Part shown: piece by piece, positions 10,291-22,601 of the stretch
Position numbering within the stretch: position 1 is the stretch's first letter
Layout of the letters: every line of letters begins with the position of its first letter
Assembly: GCA_004014935.1 (NCBI GenBank)
Contig: CP025322.1
Span: 2,356,001 to 2,420,000 of the forward strand
Direction of reading: 5' to 3'
Length of the DNA: 64,000 nucleotides
Source: Saccharomycopsis malanga
Lineage: Eukaryota > Ascomycota > Saccharomycetes > Ascoideales > Saccharomycopsidaceae
Made by a program: the position numbers and the translations under genes
Notes under the pieces: model-generated
Seen by the model: only the letters and a program-made list of their open reading frames with translations
Told to the model about the DNA's origin: nothing
Database searches by the model: none

Positions 10291-10704
10291 ATGCCTAGAT
10301 CATCTGGAAGACGTCCTGCTGTGTCCAGACCAGCACCTAGAGCATCTAGTAAATCTTCCACTAGATCTGCTTCCACTACTGCTTATCCTACACATGTTTC
10401 ATCGCAAGCTTCTTCTGCTTCCCAAACAAGACAACCAGGTTTGTTTGCTAATATGGCATCTACTGCAGCTGGTGTTGCTGTAGGCTCTACTATAGGCCAC
10501 ACTCTTGGGGCAGGTATAACTTCCATGTTTGGCGGCTCCTCAGCACCAGCCGAACAGGCTGCTCAAAGCGAACCAGTAAAAAGTTGTGAGGCTGACGCCA
10601 GAGCTTTCACTAGATGCTTGGACGAAAACAATGGTAACATGCAAATATGTGATTGGTATTTGCAGCAGTTGAAGTCTTGCCAGGCTGCTGCAAGTCAATA
10701 TTGA
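10291..10704 (+). CDS. MIX17: Twin CX9C protein of the mitochondrial intermembrane space (Mix17/CHCHD2-like)
   Basis: Small protein of 137 aa, imported by the Mia40 relay; the human homologues CHCHD2/CHCHD10 affect respiratory-chain function. The start ATGCCTAGATC is preferred over an in-frame ATG at 10237 because MPRSSGRR matches the family start. An Arg/Ser-rich N terminus (about 1-50) leads to the hydrophobic Gly/Ala segment FANMASTAAGVAVGSTIGHT. The C-terminal CHCH domain shows C-x9-C twice: CEADARAFTRC and CDWYLQQLKSC. TATATATATAG at about 10209 may be the TATA element. Confidence 0.92.
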   Translation: MPRSSGRRPAVSRPAPRASSKSSTRSASTTAYPTHVSSQASSASQTRQPGLFANMASTAAGVAVGSTIGHTLGAGITSMFGGSSAPAEQAAQSEPVKSCEADARAFTRCLDENNGNMQICDWYLQQLKSCQAAASQY

Positions 10705-13127
<2,423 letters not shown>

Positions 13128-13912
13128 TTCAAATAGCTTCGTCTATGGTATGCTTATATAAAGTATTGCAAAAGTCCTATGATCGTCACCTCTTGTGATT
13201 CTTTTTGATCCTAAAAACGTTCTGTGCTGTTTCTTAAGCAGCAATTTTACGGCAAAAAAGACTGTTCTATTTGAAAGTTGACTAAATCTTGATAATGAGG
13301 CGGTTCCCAGGGTTTATGATGGTGGTAAAGTAAGGGAAAGAAGCTCGAGATTGCAAATAGACGGTATTCCTATTACGGCCATCTCATCTATCCTTCATGT
13401 GGGGATGCGTGATTTGTGCAGAATCAAACATATTTCAGCATATTTCAGCATATTCCACATTCCACATTCCACATTCCACCATATTCTCATTCTAATAGTA
13501 TCACTAGTAATTCTTTTGCGCATTTCATAACACATATAACCTTCCAGCTTGGATAGGCTGGTAACAAAAGTTTATATATATACAGTGAAGAATGCAATAG
13601 GGCGAGTTTTATAAAACATTTAGAATAGTAACAATTACATTGCAATGGCAAATCGTATTACAAACTAGCTTTCATACTAAAAACACAAAAGTGCCCAAAA
13701 TTTATATGTAGAATTCCGTATTTTTAAGTTATAGATGAGCTATACCCGTATACTTTGGTGCATTCGAATTCCTTTACGAGAGTTGAGCTGTATCATTCAA
13801 TTCCAACAAAGTAACGCTACCAAATGCAAGTTATCAATGAACCATATACAGCACGTTGGAAATTCATCCAAACCACCATATTCTAGTTTATTACGAAATG
13901 CAATCACCAGAC
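13128..13912. other. Intergenic DNA, NEJ1 promoter and HAM1 3' flank
   Basis: No gene is supported. Small direct repeats, CATATTTCAG and CACATTC (three or more units each), occur at 13428-13480. The open frame at 13735-13920 has no recognisable content. Confidence 0.5.
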
Positions 13913-14509
13913 TCAACTGAGAAAGAGCTCCTTAACCTTTTCCAAAGCTTTGTATCTATGACTGATTGAGTTTTTTATGTTCTTGTCCATTTCAGAGTAA
14001 GTTTTATCAAAGCCCAATGGTTCGAAGATTGCATCCCAACCAAAATTTCTAGAGCCTCTAGGAAAATCGACAATTTTGCCTTCTGTGATACCTTGGAACA
14101 ATTGGACAGGTTTGCCCGGGCCCTCGGAGTAGCCAAAGGTGCAAATTGCCTGGGCAGACTTGTCTTCAAATTTGTAAAGCATGTTGATAACCCCTTCTAA
14201 ACCTAGGTTTTTAATAAACCATTTGATATACGGACCTGGCAAACCATTGAAAGCTTTGAACACTAAACAGGTGTCTTCCACCAAAACAGGACCATTAATA
14301 TGCTTGGCAGCAGCTTTGGCTTTAGCTATAGTCACTTCATCAACCGTTCCCTGAACCTCCTCAAGATCTAACGACTGGTTTACAATTCTAAACTTGCCAA
14401 CAACTGAGCCCTCTGGAGAGGCCTCTGCTTCACCGTTGCTCAAAATAGCAACCACTTCTTTAAGCTTGTTGGCATTGCCAGTCACAAAAGTCACGGTTTT
14501 ATAAGACAT
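13913..14509 (-). CDS. HAM1: Inosine/xanthosine triphosphate pyrophosphatase (Ham1)
   Basis: House-cleaning enzyme that hydrolyses ITP, dITP, XTP and analogues such as 6-N-hydroxylaminopurine triphosphate to monophosphates, keeping deaminated purines out of nucleic acids; cytoplasmic and nuclear. It is 198 aa, the usual size. The start [19 protein letters not shown] is chosen because the nucleotide-binding motif TGNANK must lie near the N terminus; an upstream in-frame ATG at 14542 would add eleven residues. Other motifs are VEDTCLVF (catalytic Asp), [33 protein letters not shown] and the C-terminal SHRYKAL. A family A repeat head begins 78 bp upstream in divergent orientation. Confidence 0.95.
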   Translation of the reverse strand: MSYKTVTFVTGNANKLKEVVAILSNGEAEASPEGSVVGKFRIVNQSLDLEEVQGTVDEVTIAKAKAAAKHINGPVLVEDTCLVFKAFNGLPGPYIKWFIKNLGLEGVINMLYKFEDKSAQAICTFGYSEGPGKPVQLFQGITEGKIVDFPRGSRNFGWDAIFEPLGFDKTYSEMDKNIKNSISHRYKALEKVKELFLS

Positions 14510-14586
14510 TTTTGTAGGATTTATGGGTGATTGATTGATCAAGTTTTGAATTGAAATTTTTACTACTAATAGTGCGATGGACCACT

Positions 14587-14867
14587 GGGCCGGATGGCTC
14601 AGTGGTTAGAGCACTCGGAGAAGAGAAAAAAGACCGGGTTCGATTCCCGCCACGAACATTTTTATTCGCTAGTTTTTACAATGTTGAAGAGCAACCGTCT
14701 GAAATACGACCTAGACTAAAGTTTAGGACTTACTTTTAACCAATGGGTGAGAAGATTATGATTAACAGGACATGATTGGGTTTTACCAACTCCTTTTAGA
14801 TATGGCGAATATATACAAAACTGATATGTAGTGGGCTTGAAATATATGATATTATAAATTATAAAAT
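14587..14867 (+). mobile_element. SINE-like repeat family A, copy A4 (well preserved)
   Basis: The clearest copy. The head is GGGCCGGATGGCTCAGTGG with a perfect A-box match (TGGCTCAGTGG). The B box GGGTTCGATTCCCG forms a 4-bp T-stem. The body carries GTTGAAGAGCAACCGTCTGA, TTAACAGGACATGATTGGGT and the tail GTGGGCTTGAAATATATGAT. Positions 14629-14736 are identical to the reverse complement of 19981-20088 in copy A5, while the flanks of both copies differ. Confidence 0.85.
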
Positions 14868-15130
14868 TAGTTAGAAAGTAAGCACTATTGGCCTAGGTTG
14901 TCTTTTTTTCTGCGAGAGGCGACCCAGTGGATTGGTTTGGAAATTTAGTGGGAAAATTATGATACATTTCAAGACTTGAGCATCTCTTGCTATTAACCTA
15001 GCCAAAAGTAAATTATAACTACAATTTTTACAAAAAAATGGCATCATTACAATATTAAGCTCACAAATAGCAATTCTAGACGTCATATAATTGACACTGC
15101 ACATGCAGTGGCTAAATTTATCAAAGAATA

Positions 15131-18100
15131 TTAACGAAGACAAGTTTTAGAGCCTTCTTTCAAGCGGTTGACGTCTTCAGACTTGACAGGAGCTTTATTA
15201 GCACTGCCACGGTTATGTTGCATGTGGCTCTGGACAAGATGGCCGGCAGCCAAGGCAGAACATAAAGACAATTCGGCAGCCAAGACAGCAGAAGCGACAA
15301 CCTTAGCCAACAATTGGGCATTGGCACCAGGGGTAGTTGGATGAGGGCCACGGACGCCCAAGAGCTCAAGCATTGCGTTTTGAGGCTCTAAGATGGTTCC
15401 TCCACCAATGGTGCCGACTTCTATAGAAGGCATGGAAACAGAGATCAACAAGTCGCCGTCTACATTATCAATCAAGGTGATACAATTAGAGCTTTCGACG
15501 TTTTGAGCAGGGTCCTGGCCGCATGCCAAGAAGACAGCGGTGACCAAATTAGCAGAATGGGCGTTGAAGCCACCAATGGAGCCGGCCATAGCTGAGCCGA
15601 TCAAGTTTTTGCTTACATTCAACTCAACTAAAGCGTCCACATCACTTTTCAAGACCTTTTTCACGACCGAAGCAGGAATGCGGGCTTCAGCAACAATACT
15701 TTTGCCCCGGCCATTGGTCCAGTTGATAGCAGCGGCTTTTTTGTCCGTACAGTAGTTGCCAGAAACAGAAATGACATCCATATCAGCCCAGCCATGGACC
15801 TCGACCATTTGCTTCAAGGTGAATTCCACGCCTTTGGAGATCATGTTCATGCCCATGGCGTCGCCGGTGGTGGTTCTGAACCGGATGTACAACAACCGGC
15901 CGGCAATGGCGGTCTGGACATGCTGGAGTCTGGCGAATCTGGAGGTGGAATTGAACGCTTTCTTCAACAAGTCCTGGCCCTCCTCGGAATCCAACCATAT
16001 TTTACAAGCACCGGCTCTGGCCAACGAGGGGAACTTCACGCAAGGGCCTCTGGTCATGCCGTCTCTGGTGAGCACGGTGCTGACGCCTCCCCCGGCGTTG
16101 ATGGCCTTACAGCCTCTCATTGTGGACGCAACCAAACAGCCCTCGGTGGTTGCCATAGGGATATGGAAAGGTTTCCCGTCGATCAACAAAGGCCCTGCCA
16201 CGCCCAATGGCAACGGAATGTAGCCAATGACGTTTTCGCAGCAGGCTCCAAACACCTTGTCGTAATTATAGTTTTCATACGGAACACTGGACGAATCCAC
16301 AATCGGTTTGTTAGACAACTTGGCAATGGCTTTACGGCGAACCACCACTGCTCGGGTGGTGTTGTTCAACTTCTTCTCCAAGGCATACAAAGGAAGCTTG
16401 TCATTGACCACCAAACAGGTGACTTCGTCATCGGTCAAGGTCTGGACCTTTCCGTTGGCCATGGTTTCTACCAAGACTTCCAAATCTCTGACAGGGGCTT
16501 CCGAAAGCTTGTCGTACGATGAAATACTCGACGAGGACTTTGCCAGCTCGTCGGATTCGGCTGACAACCGTTTTGATTCAATAGCATTGGTCAATTTCTT
16601 CGATTCAATGGCATTTGACAATTTCTGCGACGGTTTGTCAATCGAGTGTGTTCTGGCAGCATTCAACAAATAAACATTGATCATGGAACTGGTTCCCAAG
16701 AAAAATAGCAAGATTTTACTGATAAACTTGTCTCTGATAGCAGCAGACAACTTTTCCAAGAAACTCAACAACAAGTCTTCGCTTTGGAAAAACAACGTCT
16801 TTGGCACATATATTTTCGGCTCAAGAAACGTAACCACAGTGCCCTCAGTGCCTATTTCGATATGTTTGGTGATTGACTTGGAAAGCGGTTGTACAGCGTC
16901 GACGTCTTCTACACTCCAAAACCCGTTGCTTCCTACCAAATAAAGATGGAATACTACGAACAAGACCACACTGCTTAGCTTGAAAATGGTGACATAATTG
17001 TTGTTGAAATTGAACGTCACTTCTTCTTGATTGTCCATCGATTGCAAAGATGCTTGTTTTGCAACCAATTCTGGAATCCCATCTTCCTCCATTGCTTTTT
17101 CAAACTCGTTGGACCGATGGATCATGTTGATTTCGATCTTCAACGCTAAAATGGCTGAATAATAACTGAATGTCAACAAAACATCATAAAACATGATAAA
17201 TGCACTCAAGATACAAAAGTTTCTCAAACTCTCCAAATGCGAAGCATACACTGAACAAGCAGCAAACGCCATTCCACAGAGTAACTGGTCTTTTACAAAA
17301 TTTACAGCCTTGTCTTCTAATTGTCTATATATCATCCAGCTAATGGATTGTGCCTCCTGGTCAGCATTCAAAACCGCTACCGACAACTTGACAATCCGGT
17401 CAAAGCCAATGGTGGCAACCAAGAATGGAATGCCTTGGGTAAGATTGAGAAACGAGATTTTGACATTGAACATGTTGGCTGTAGCAAAGGCCAAAAGAAA
17501 CGAAAACAGCGACGACGTAAGCGTGGCAAACGCTAGCCAAAAGTTGGATTTGGCCTGTTTGCGCATATCATAAAACAATTTGATAAACGTGTAATACATG
17601 GCAAGATAAGCTAAGGTAATGATCACAATGTCGTATGTTTCTACACCACTGATCACCAATTTACATCTTTCGTACGCATTTTTGATGTAATCTTGATACT
17701 TGCTGAGCTTGTACTGATGCACAATCTTCCAGATAGTGCCATCATCAGACATAACTTGCGAAATTCCATTAATGTTGGCTTCCAAAGCCTCATAATCGCT
17801 TACAAAATACTGTTCACTAGGATTGCTATATACTGCGTTTTTGATGCTAGGCAACTCATGCTTGGCAATTCTTCTAAACTTCAATGGCACTATCGCAACA
17901 TGCTCAGCACCTGGATAATCCTTCATCTCATCCTCAGTAATATACTTCCATTTATGGTAATCGCTGGACCCTCCAACATGGTAGTACGAAACCGTCGACC
18001 GCTCCAGCGACCCCAAACTAATAAACTCATCAACTATAGAAAGATACGCCACAGCAGTCAACAATGTAGTCACAATAATAACATGAATAGGCCGGTGGGC

Positions 18101-18157
18101 TGAAAATCTCGCCAATCCAGCAAGACTTTTCGAAATAAGCCCTATAACACCCATCAT
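15131..18157 (-). CDS. HMG1: HMG-CoA reductase, sterol-pathway control enzyme
   Basis: ER membrane enzyme reducing HMG-CoA to mevalonate with NADPH, the rate-limiting step of sterol synthesis. It is 1008 aa, close to fungal Hmg1. The N-terminal half has several membrane segments (first at about 22-44, then a cluster at about 180-345 resembling a sterol-sensing region, then about 395-415 and 480-500). A Ser-rich linker at about 510-560 follows. The catalytic domain shows NVIGYIPLPLGVAGPL, TTEGCLVASTMRG (catalytic Glu), GDAMGMNM at 765-772, DKKAAAINW (Lys about 806), the Asp in GQDPAQNVES (about 882), GTIGGGT at 915 and the His in LVQSHMQHN (about 978). All catalytic residues are present. MM at the start leaves two possible initiators. 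A sterol-response core lies about 155 bp upstream. Confidence 0.97.
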   Translation of the reverse strand: MMGVIGLISKSLAGLARFSAHRPIHVIIVTTLLTAVAYLSIVDEFISLGSLERSTVSYYHVGGSSDYHKWKYITEDEMKDYPGAEHVAIVPLKFRRIAKHELPSIKNAVYSNPSEQYFVSDYEALEANINGISQVMSDDGTIWKIVHQYKLSKYQDYIKNAYERCKLVISGVETYDIVIITLAYLAMYYTFIKLFYDMRKQAKSNFWLAFATLTSSLFSFLLAFATANMFNVKISFLNLTQGIPFLVATIGFDRIVKLSVAVLNADQEAQSISWMIYRQLEDKAVNFVKDQLLCGMAFAACSVYASHLESLRNFCILSAFIMFYDVLLTFSYYSAILALKIEINMIHRSNEFEKAMEEDGIPELVAKQASLQSMDNQEEVTFNFNNNYVTIFKLSSVVLFVVFHLYLVGSNGFWSVEDVDAVQPLSKSITKHIEIGTEGTVVTFLEPKIYVPKTLFFQSEDLLLSFLEKLSAAIRDKFISKILLFFLGTSSMINVYLLNAARTHSIDKPSQKLSNAIESKKLTNAIESKRLSAESDELAKSSSSISSYDKLSEAPVRDLEVLVETMANGKVQTLTDDEVTCLVVNDKLPLYALEKKLNNTTRAVVVRRKAIAKLSNKPIVDSSSVPYENYNYDKVFGACCENVIGYIPLPLGVAGPLLIDGKPFHIPMATTEGCLVASTMRGCKAINAGGGVSTVLTRDGMTRGPCVKFPSLARAGACKIWLDSEEGQDLLKKAFNSTSRFARLQHVQTAIAGRLLYIRFRTTTGDAMGMNMISKGVEFTLKQMVEVHGWADMDVISVSGNYCTDKKAAAINWTNGRGKSIVAEARIPASVVKKVLKSDVDALVELNVSKNLIGSAMAGSIGGFNAHSANLVTAVFLACGQDPAQNVESSNCITLIDNVDGDLLISVSMPSIEVGTIGGGTILEPQNAMLELLGVRGPHPTTPGANAQLLAKVVASAVLAAELSLCSALAAGHLVQSHMQHNRGSANKAPVKSEDVNRLKEGSKTCLR

Positions 18158-18310
18158 CTCAACCCAATTGATTCTTAATGGTTGCTCCTTTGAAAATCCT
18201 CACCTTAATTTCCACTTAATCCCAATTATTTATCAATTGTTGGCGCTAAGCAAACTATCAACCTGGATAAAAAATGCCTAATGATCTAAATTACTGAAAA
18301 TACTTTTTCC

Positions 18311-18331
18311 TATACGAGATGTGGTCACGTG
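18311..18331. promoter_or_regulatory. Sterol-response core (TCGTATA) and CACGTG upstream of HMG1
   Basis: TATACGA at 18311-18317 is the reverse complement of TCGTATA, the core bound by Upc2/Ecm22 zinc-cluster regulators. With flanks it reads CTCGTATAGG, close to the AR1c element of ergosterol genes. CACGTG follows at 18326-18331. The site is 154 bp upstream of the HMG1 start. Function is inferred. Confidence 0.5.
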
Positions 18332-19855
18332 CCTCGTAAACCGGGTGGCATTTGTCTTAATGAGGATGGGGAGGTGAATATGATGAGTAAAGATGAATAA
18401 TTAAATAAACAAATGGTTAGATGAATGAAACGAATGATTAGTTTTGATTAATAATGTAGCAATGTATTAAGGGTTTAAGGGATTTTAAAAAGGAGCTTGA
18501 AGGATGTTTAAAACGGTAAACAAGCTTTGATCTGGAAATTGACCGTTTTGGAATAAGATTGTTAATTTGTTTAGAGTTTTGTAGGCGTGTGTTGTAGTAA
18601 TTATAGTGGATTAGTTAAATCCGCAGGAATGTTTGTTGGATGTTAATTAGCAATAGGTAATTGGTATTTATAGTAAAGGACTGTAATTTTGACCTGTAAA
18701 GCAGTAATGAATATTTAATGATATTCAGTTACATGGTAGGTAATTTTAGGAAGTATTGAATACCATAAGATTATTTGAAGTAGTATAAAGTAGAAATCAG
18801 TCGTACAATTCAGTATTACTTGGTAGAAACCAAAATTAATCAAAATTAATCAAAATTAATCAAAATTAATCAAAATTAATCAAAATTAATCAATATTAAT
18901 CAATATTAATCAATATTAATCAAAAGTGATCACAATTAATAACAATTAATCACAATTAATCAGTATTAATCAATATTAGCCAAAATTAATCAGTGATACG
19001 TACTAGTTATACTATATATCAAACATTGTTTCATCAGTGTATATTTACGCGCTGTACTACACTGCACTAAACAATATAACAAAAACCAGTACAGTATAAA
19101 TATCAATTTCAACTCTCATTCAGTCAAATTTAATGCTTATTATTTTTGCTATCAACTACACCCCCAACTAACAATCCTTTTTCCTGCATGTTTCCTTCAA
19201 ATACAACATTGTCTGGCACTATAGGTTACTTCAACGTTGTGCTTGTATTCAAAAATTGCCGAGAATGTTGGCCATAAAGTTAATTTGTCTATCAAAAACT
19301 TTGAGCCAATTGAATGTATTAACTGCTTTGCATTCGACTGATTTATGTAAAGAAAATCTATTCTTTTCATTACATAACACAATCGCCTAACAAAGTGATC
19401 AATTTTACCAATATTATCAAACCCTTTGATAAATACAATAAGTAAAAAGATTAACAATTACAAATACTCTTCAACTAGCTAGAGTACTAAGATTTAGAAT
19501 ATACATTGGCCTATTTATACATTAATTAAGGCATATACTTAAAGTAGCCACGCGTACAGTTCATGAACAACTTGCAATAAAACTCCATTGATAGGTACCC
19601 ATTACAACCTCAATAATACACTCAAGTTTTCCCATCGCTGCAATATTTATAGTAGCTGATAACCTTAACCAGACCATAGTAAAACCCTAGAAAAAAGACT
19701 ATAGGCCCAAGTAGCACCAAAACCATGTTAGCAAAGTTGGTTTGGTTATGTGCCTTGCTATGAGAACGGTTTGTTGAGGTCAACCGTGAGAGGTTCGATT
19801 CCGGTCTTTAATTCTGTTTAAACTGTTTTTGACTTGTTGGTCTTTAGTAATGAAT
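18332..19855. other. Intergenic DNA with a 10-bp minisatellite and a D-type tRNA-like module
   Basis: No gene is supported. About fifteen units of TCAAAATTAA and variants (TCAATATTAA, TCACAATTAA) occupy about 18828-18990. The frame at 19197-19457 has no recognised content. A tRNA-like module is at 19725-19810 (listed separately). Confidence 0.6.
19725..19810 (+). mobile_element. tRNA-like module, family D, copy D1
   Basis: TAGCAAAGTTGG matches the Pol III A-box consensus, followed by TTTGGTTATGTGCC. GGTTCGATTCC at 19791-19801 is a perfect B box. The arms do not close into a full cloverleaf, so this is not called a tRNA gene. Similar modules lie at 50350, 56850, 57225 and 59890. Confidence 0.4.
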
Positions 19856-20130
19856 AGTAATAATAATATCTTACATTTCGAGCCCAGTACAGATCAGTTT
19901 TGTATATACGTGTTATGTTTAAAGGGACTTGGTGAAACCCAATCATGTTCTGTTAATCATAATCTTGTCACCCATTGATCAAAGTAAGTCCTAAACTTTA
20001 GTCTAGGTCGTATTTCAGACGGTTGCTCTTCAACATTGTAAAAACTAGCGAATAAAAATGTTCGTGGCGGGAATCGAACCCGGTCTTTCTTCTCTTTTAC
20101 GAGTGCACCAACCACTGAGCCATTGGGCCC
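19856..20130 (-). mobile_element. SINE-like repeat family A, copy A5
   Basis: Full-length minus-strand copy with an intact A box (ATGGCTCAGTGGTTGG) and B box (GGGTTCGATTCCCG), ending in TGGGCTCGAAATGTAAGATA then a TTA run. It shares a 108-nt identical block with copy A4. Its head lies about 90 bp from the SAM50 stop codon. Confidence 0.82.
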
Positions 20131-20223
20131 AGAACTTTATAAACAAATGCTGAAGGAAGAATTTACTACTTGTCAATCGTAATGAGCAAAACATAATATT
20201 GCAAACTAATTATAGTGAATATA

Positions 20224-21636
20224 TTAGAACCAAGCAACAGAAGTGGAGGCACTAAACTGGAAGCCTGGTTTGTAACTAGCACTGGAGTGTTCACTCAAAG
20301 GCAAGGAATAGCCAAGGTCTACAGAGGCAAAGGCTGATCTGTAATACAAGCCAACTCCAATATTGTTTGAGTAGTTTGACACTATGGAGGAGACGTTTCT
20401 GGTATTGAGAGTGTCCAAGATATTCTTTTGAAACGTGGCAAAGTTGTCAAAGATTCTGCTTGAATTGAGATAAAATTGAAGTCTTAAGATTGACTGAGTG
20501 TCAGGAATGTATTGATGGAAGACTGGGATTTTAGTAAATATTCTGAAAGTGTTACTGAGGAAAGTGTTACCTGAGATTTTCTCGTTGAGAGCACGGCTTG
20601 CTCCGCCAGGGAAAAGAGCAGCAGTATTGACGCTTCTATTAGAAGCAAAGAGGGATTCATAGGTGAATTTGTCGGCCTGGTGGACCTGGCTAGATTGGAA
20701 ATGGTGCAAGTTGCCAAACGAAGAGGAATGGTTGAATGTGAACAAGTTGTTTCTATCCAAGGTGAAGTAGGAGTCGTTACTGAAAACCAATTTAAGAAAT
20801 TTACGGTCATTATTAGGAAAAAACTTTGTATTTTCCTGCAAAAATTTGAATGAAAATCCATTTACTGGAAAAAAGACATCGGAAATGGTGTGCAACTTTT
20901 GCAATTTGACATACGATAATACAGAGGTTTTTGCACTGACCGATAGAGTGTCCTGCAAGAAGTCATTCTGGGTGATTCCCAAGCCTTTGAAGGAGGATAC
21001 CAAAACGGTTGTTTTAGGAAGAAACCAGTTTTTGACTACACCAGCAGCAAACTGCTTTACATATTCGCCCTCAGACACAGACTTGGACGAAGATCTATAC
21101 AATACATCCTTGGCAACAGTGCCGTTGACAGCAAAACTGGCACTAGGAAACCGTTTCAAAGGAGCCAAGAAGTCAAAATGCAAGTATCCGTTGCTGATTT
21201 CATTGTTAATGGAGCCTACAACACTCAAGTTTTCGCCGTTGCCATACAAGTTGTTGTTTCCATATCCAAACAACAAGTTGGCCCCCTCGTTGTTTGTATG
21301 GGACGTCAACTGTAACTTGTTGACTATAGAAGGGGTGAGATTAACCCTCAACTTGGTGCCCAACTCAGTGCCCTTGAGGTCGTCAGAACTTGTCACCTCC
21401 ACAGCCACAGCCTCAAAGGCCGCGCTGGACAAGGCAAAATTGCGCTTGGCTTCACTAATAGAGTCTCTGAGAGACGCAACCGTAAATACATTTGTCTTTA
21501 ATACCGGTGCCAACAAATTTGAAATATATTCATTAGAAAACGCTTCTGCACCATCAACTTCCACACTCGCCAATTCCAATCCCCGTGTGCTCTGATCAAC
21601 ACACAAATACTCCTTGTTGTTCAATGCCATCGCCAT
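20224..21636 (-). CDS. SAM50: Sam50, beta-barrel assembly core of the mitochondrial outer membrane
   Basis: Omp85/BamA-family protein that forms the core of the SAM complex and inserts beta-barrel proteins (Tom40, porin) into the mitochondrial outer membrane. It is 470 aa, near the 484 of Saccharomyces. The N-terminal POTRA-like region covers about 15-110 (DGAEAFSNEYISNLLAPVLK, SLRDSISEAKRNFALS). The rest alternates short hydrophobic strands typical of a 16-strand barrel, with loops such as LFPGGASRALNEKISGN. It ends GFQFSASTSVAWF, a terminal aromatic as in other barrel proteins. Two initiators are possible (21636 or 21630, MALNNKEY). Identity rests on overall pattern rather than one unique motif. 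Confidence 0.82.
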   Translation of the reverse strand: MAMALNNKEYLCVDQSTRGLELASVEVDGAEAFSNEYISNLLAPVLKTNVFTVASLRDSISEAKRNFALSSAAFEAVAVEVTSSDDLKGTELGTKLRVNLTPSIVNKLQLTSHTNNEGANLLFGYGNNNLYGNGENLSVVGSINNEISNGYLHFDFLAPLKRFPSASFAVNGTVAKDVLYRSSSKSVSEGEYVKQFAAGVVKNWFLPKTTVLVSSFKGLGITQNDFLQDTLSVSAKTSVLSYVKLQKLHTISDVFFPVNGFSFKFLQENTKFFPNNDRKFLKLVFSNDSYFTLDRNNLFTFNHSSSFGNLHHFQSSQVHQADKFTYESLFASNRSVNTAALFPGGASRALNEKISGNTFLSNTFRIFTKIPVFHQYIPDTQSILRLQFYLNSSRIFDNFATFQKNILDTLNTRNVSSIVSNYSNNIGVGLYYRSAFASVDLGYSLPLSEHSSASYKPGFQFSASTSVAWF

Positions 21637-22211
21637 TGTTGATAATTCTATTCCTTATTATCTTCTTTTCACTGTCCATCATTATATTCCCTCCTCTTGC
21701 TATAATATTACTGGTTAATCCGATGGTTAGCGTGCCCTGCCGAGGGGTGTATAAAGAGTTACTTGAACTAATGGTTGTAGAAATTGAGAACTATTTAAAC
21801 TAATAGTTGTATAAACTAAAAACTATTTAAACTAATAGTTGTATAAACTAAAAACTATTTAAATTAATAGTTGTAGAATTTGAAAACTATGATTCACACA
21901 CGTTTATCGAGAAAGCTATAATCTTACTGGTTAATCCGATGGTTAGTGTGCCCTGCCGAGGGGGTGTATGAAGAGTTACTTGAACTAACAGATTTATAAA
22001 CTAAGAACTATTTAAACTAATAGTTGTATAAACTAACAACTATGTAAATTAATAGTTGTAGAGTTTGAGAACTATAACCACACACGTTTCTCGAGAAAGA
22101 TTCCAAATTTTTTCAGATTATTCGTTTACTATAGCATTGACGTATTTTCGCTTATTACCGTAATTGGATTGGTGATACTCCATCGTGACGGAACCTAACT
22201 TATCATATCAA
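21637..22211. repeat. Tandem duplication of about 200 bp upstream of SAM50
   Basis: Two units at about 21703-21905 and 21912-22105 share GGTTAATCCGATGGTTAGYG, CCCTGCCGAGG and AGAGTTACTTGAACTAA. Each contains short internal repeats of AACTATTTAAACTAATAGTT, which is nearly self-complementary. No gene is seen. The region includes the SAM50 promoter. Confidence 0.6.
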
Positions 22212-22535
22212 TTAGCAATAATAACAATATCGTATCTTCAAGCCCAGTACACTTCAATTTCGTATATACACGCCAAGTCTAAAGAGATTTGGTCAAAGCC
22301 AATCATGTCCCGGACATTGTACTTTCCAATAAATCGGAAAGCAAGCCCTACAAGTCTAGTTTGTCTTTTAGACAGCTACATTGCCTGTAAAGTCACGTTC
22401 AGTATCAAGTAAAAAATGTTCCTAGTCGGGAATCGAACCCTTGAGCCTCTTAGGTCTCTTTCAAGTGTACTACCCGTTGAACTATCCTGCCAGGTCTTTC
22501 TCTTTTCCAAACTACCCACTGAGCCGTAGTGCCAG
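22212..22535 (-). mobile_element. SINE-like repeat family A, copy A6
   Basis: Full-length minus-strand copy with a duplicated head segment (two partial A boxes, near 22520 and 22490) and the B box GGGTTCGATTCCCG at about 22428-22441. The tail, TGGGCTTGAAGATACGATAT, ends at about 22212. The head is 67 bp upstream of the next gene, so it may form part of that promoter. Confidence 0.75.
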
Positions 22536-22601
22536 CTCTCTTTGCTTTTTCCCAGAATACTATCTGCTATTCTTTCCATCTCAATTAATACTGCATATTA
22601 T

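Noticed and set aside
15756-16522. Long plus-strand frames opposite HMG1
   Set aside because: Shadows of the conserved catalytic domain, whose residues are clearly encoded on the minus strand.
19725-19810. Possible tRNA gene with good A and B boxes
   Set aside because: Acceptor and anticodon arms do not pair; kept only as a tRNA-like repeat module.
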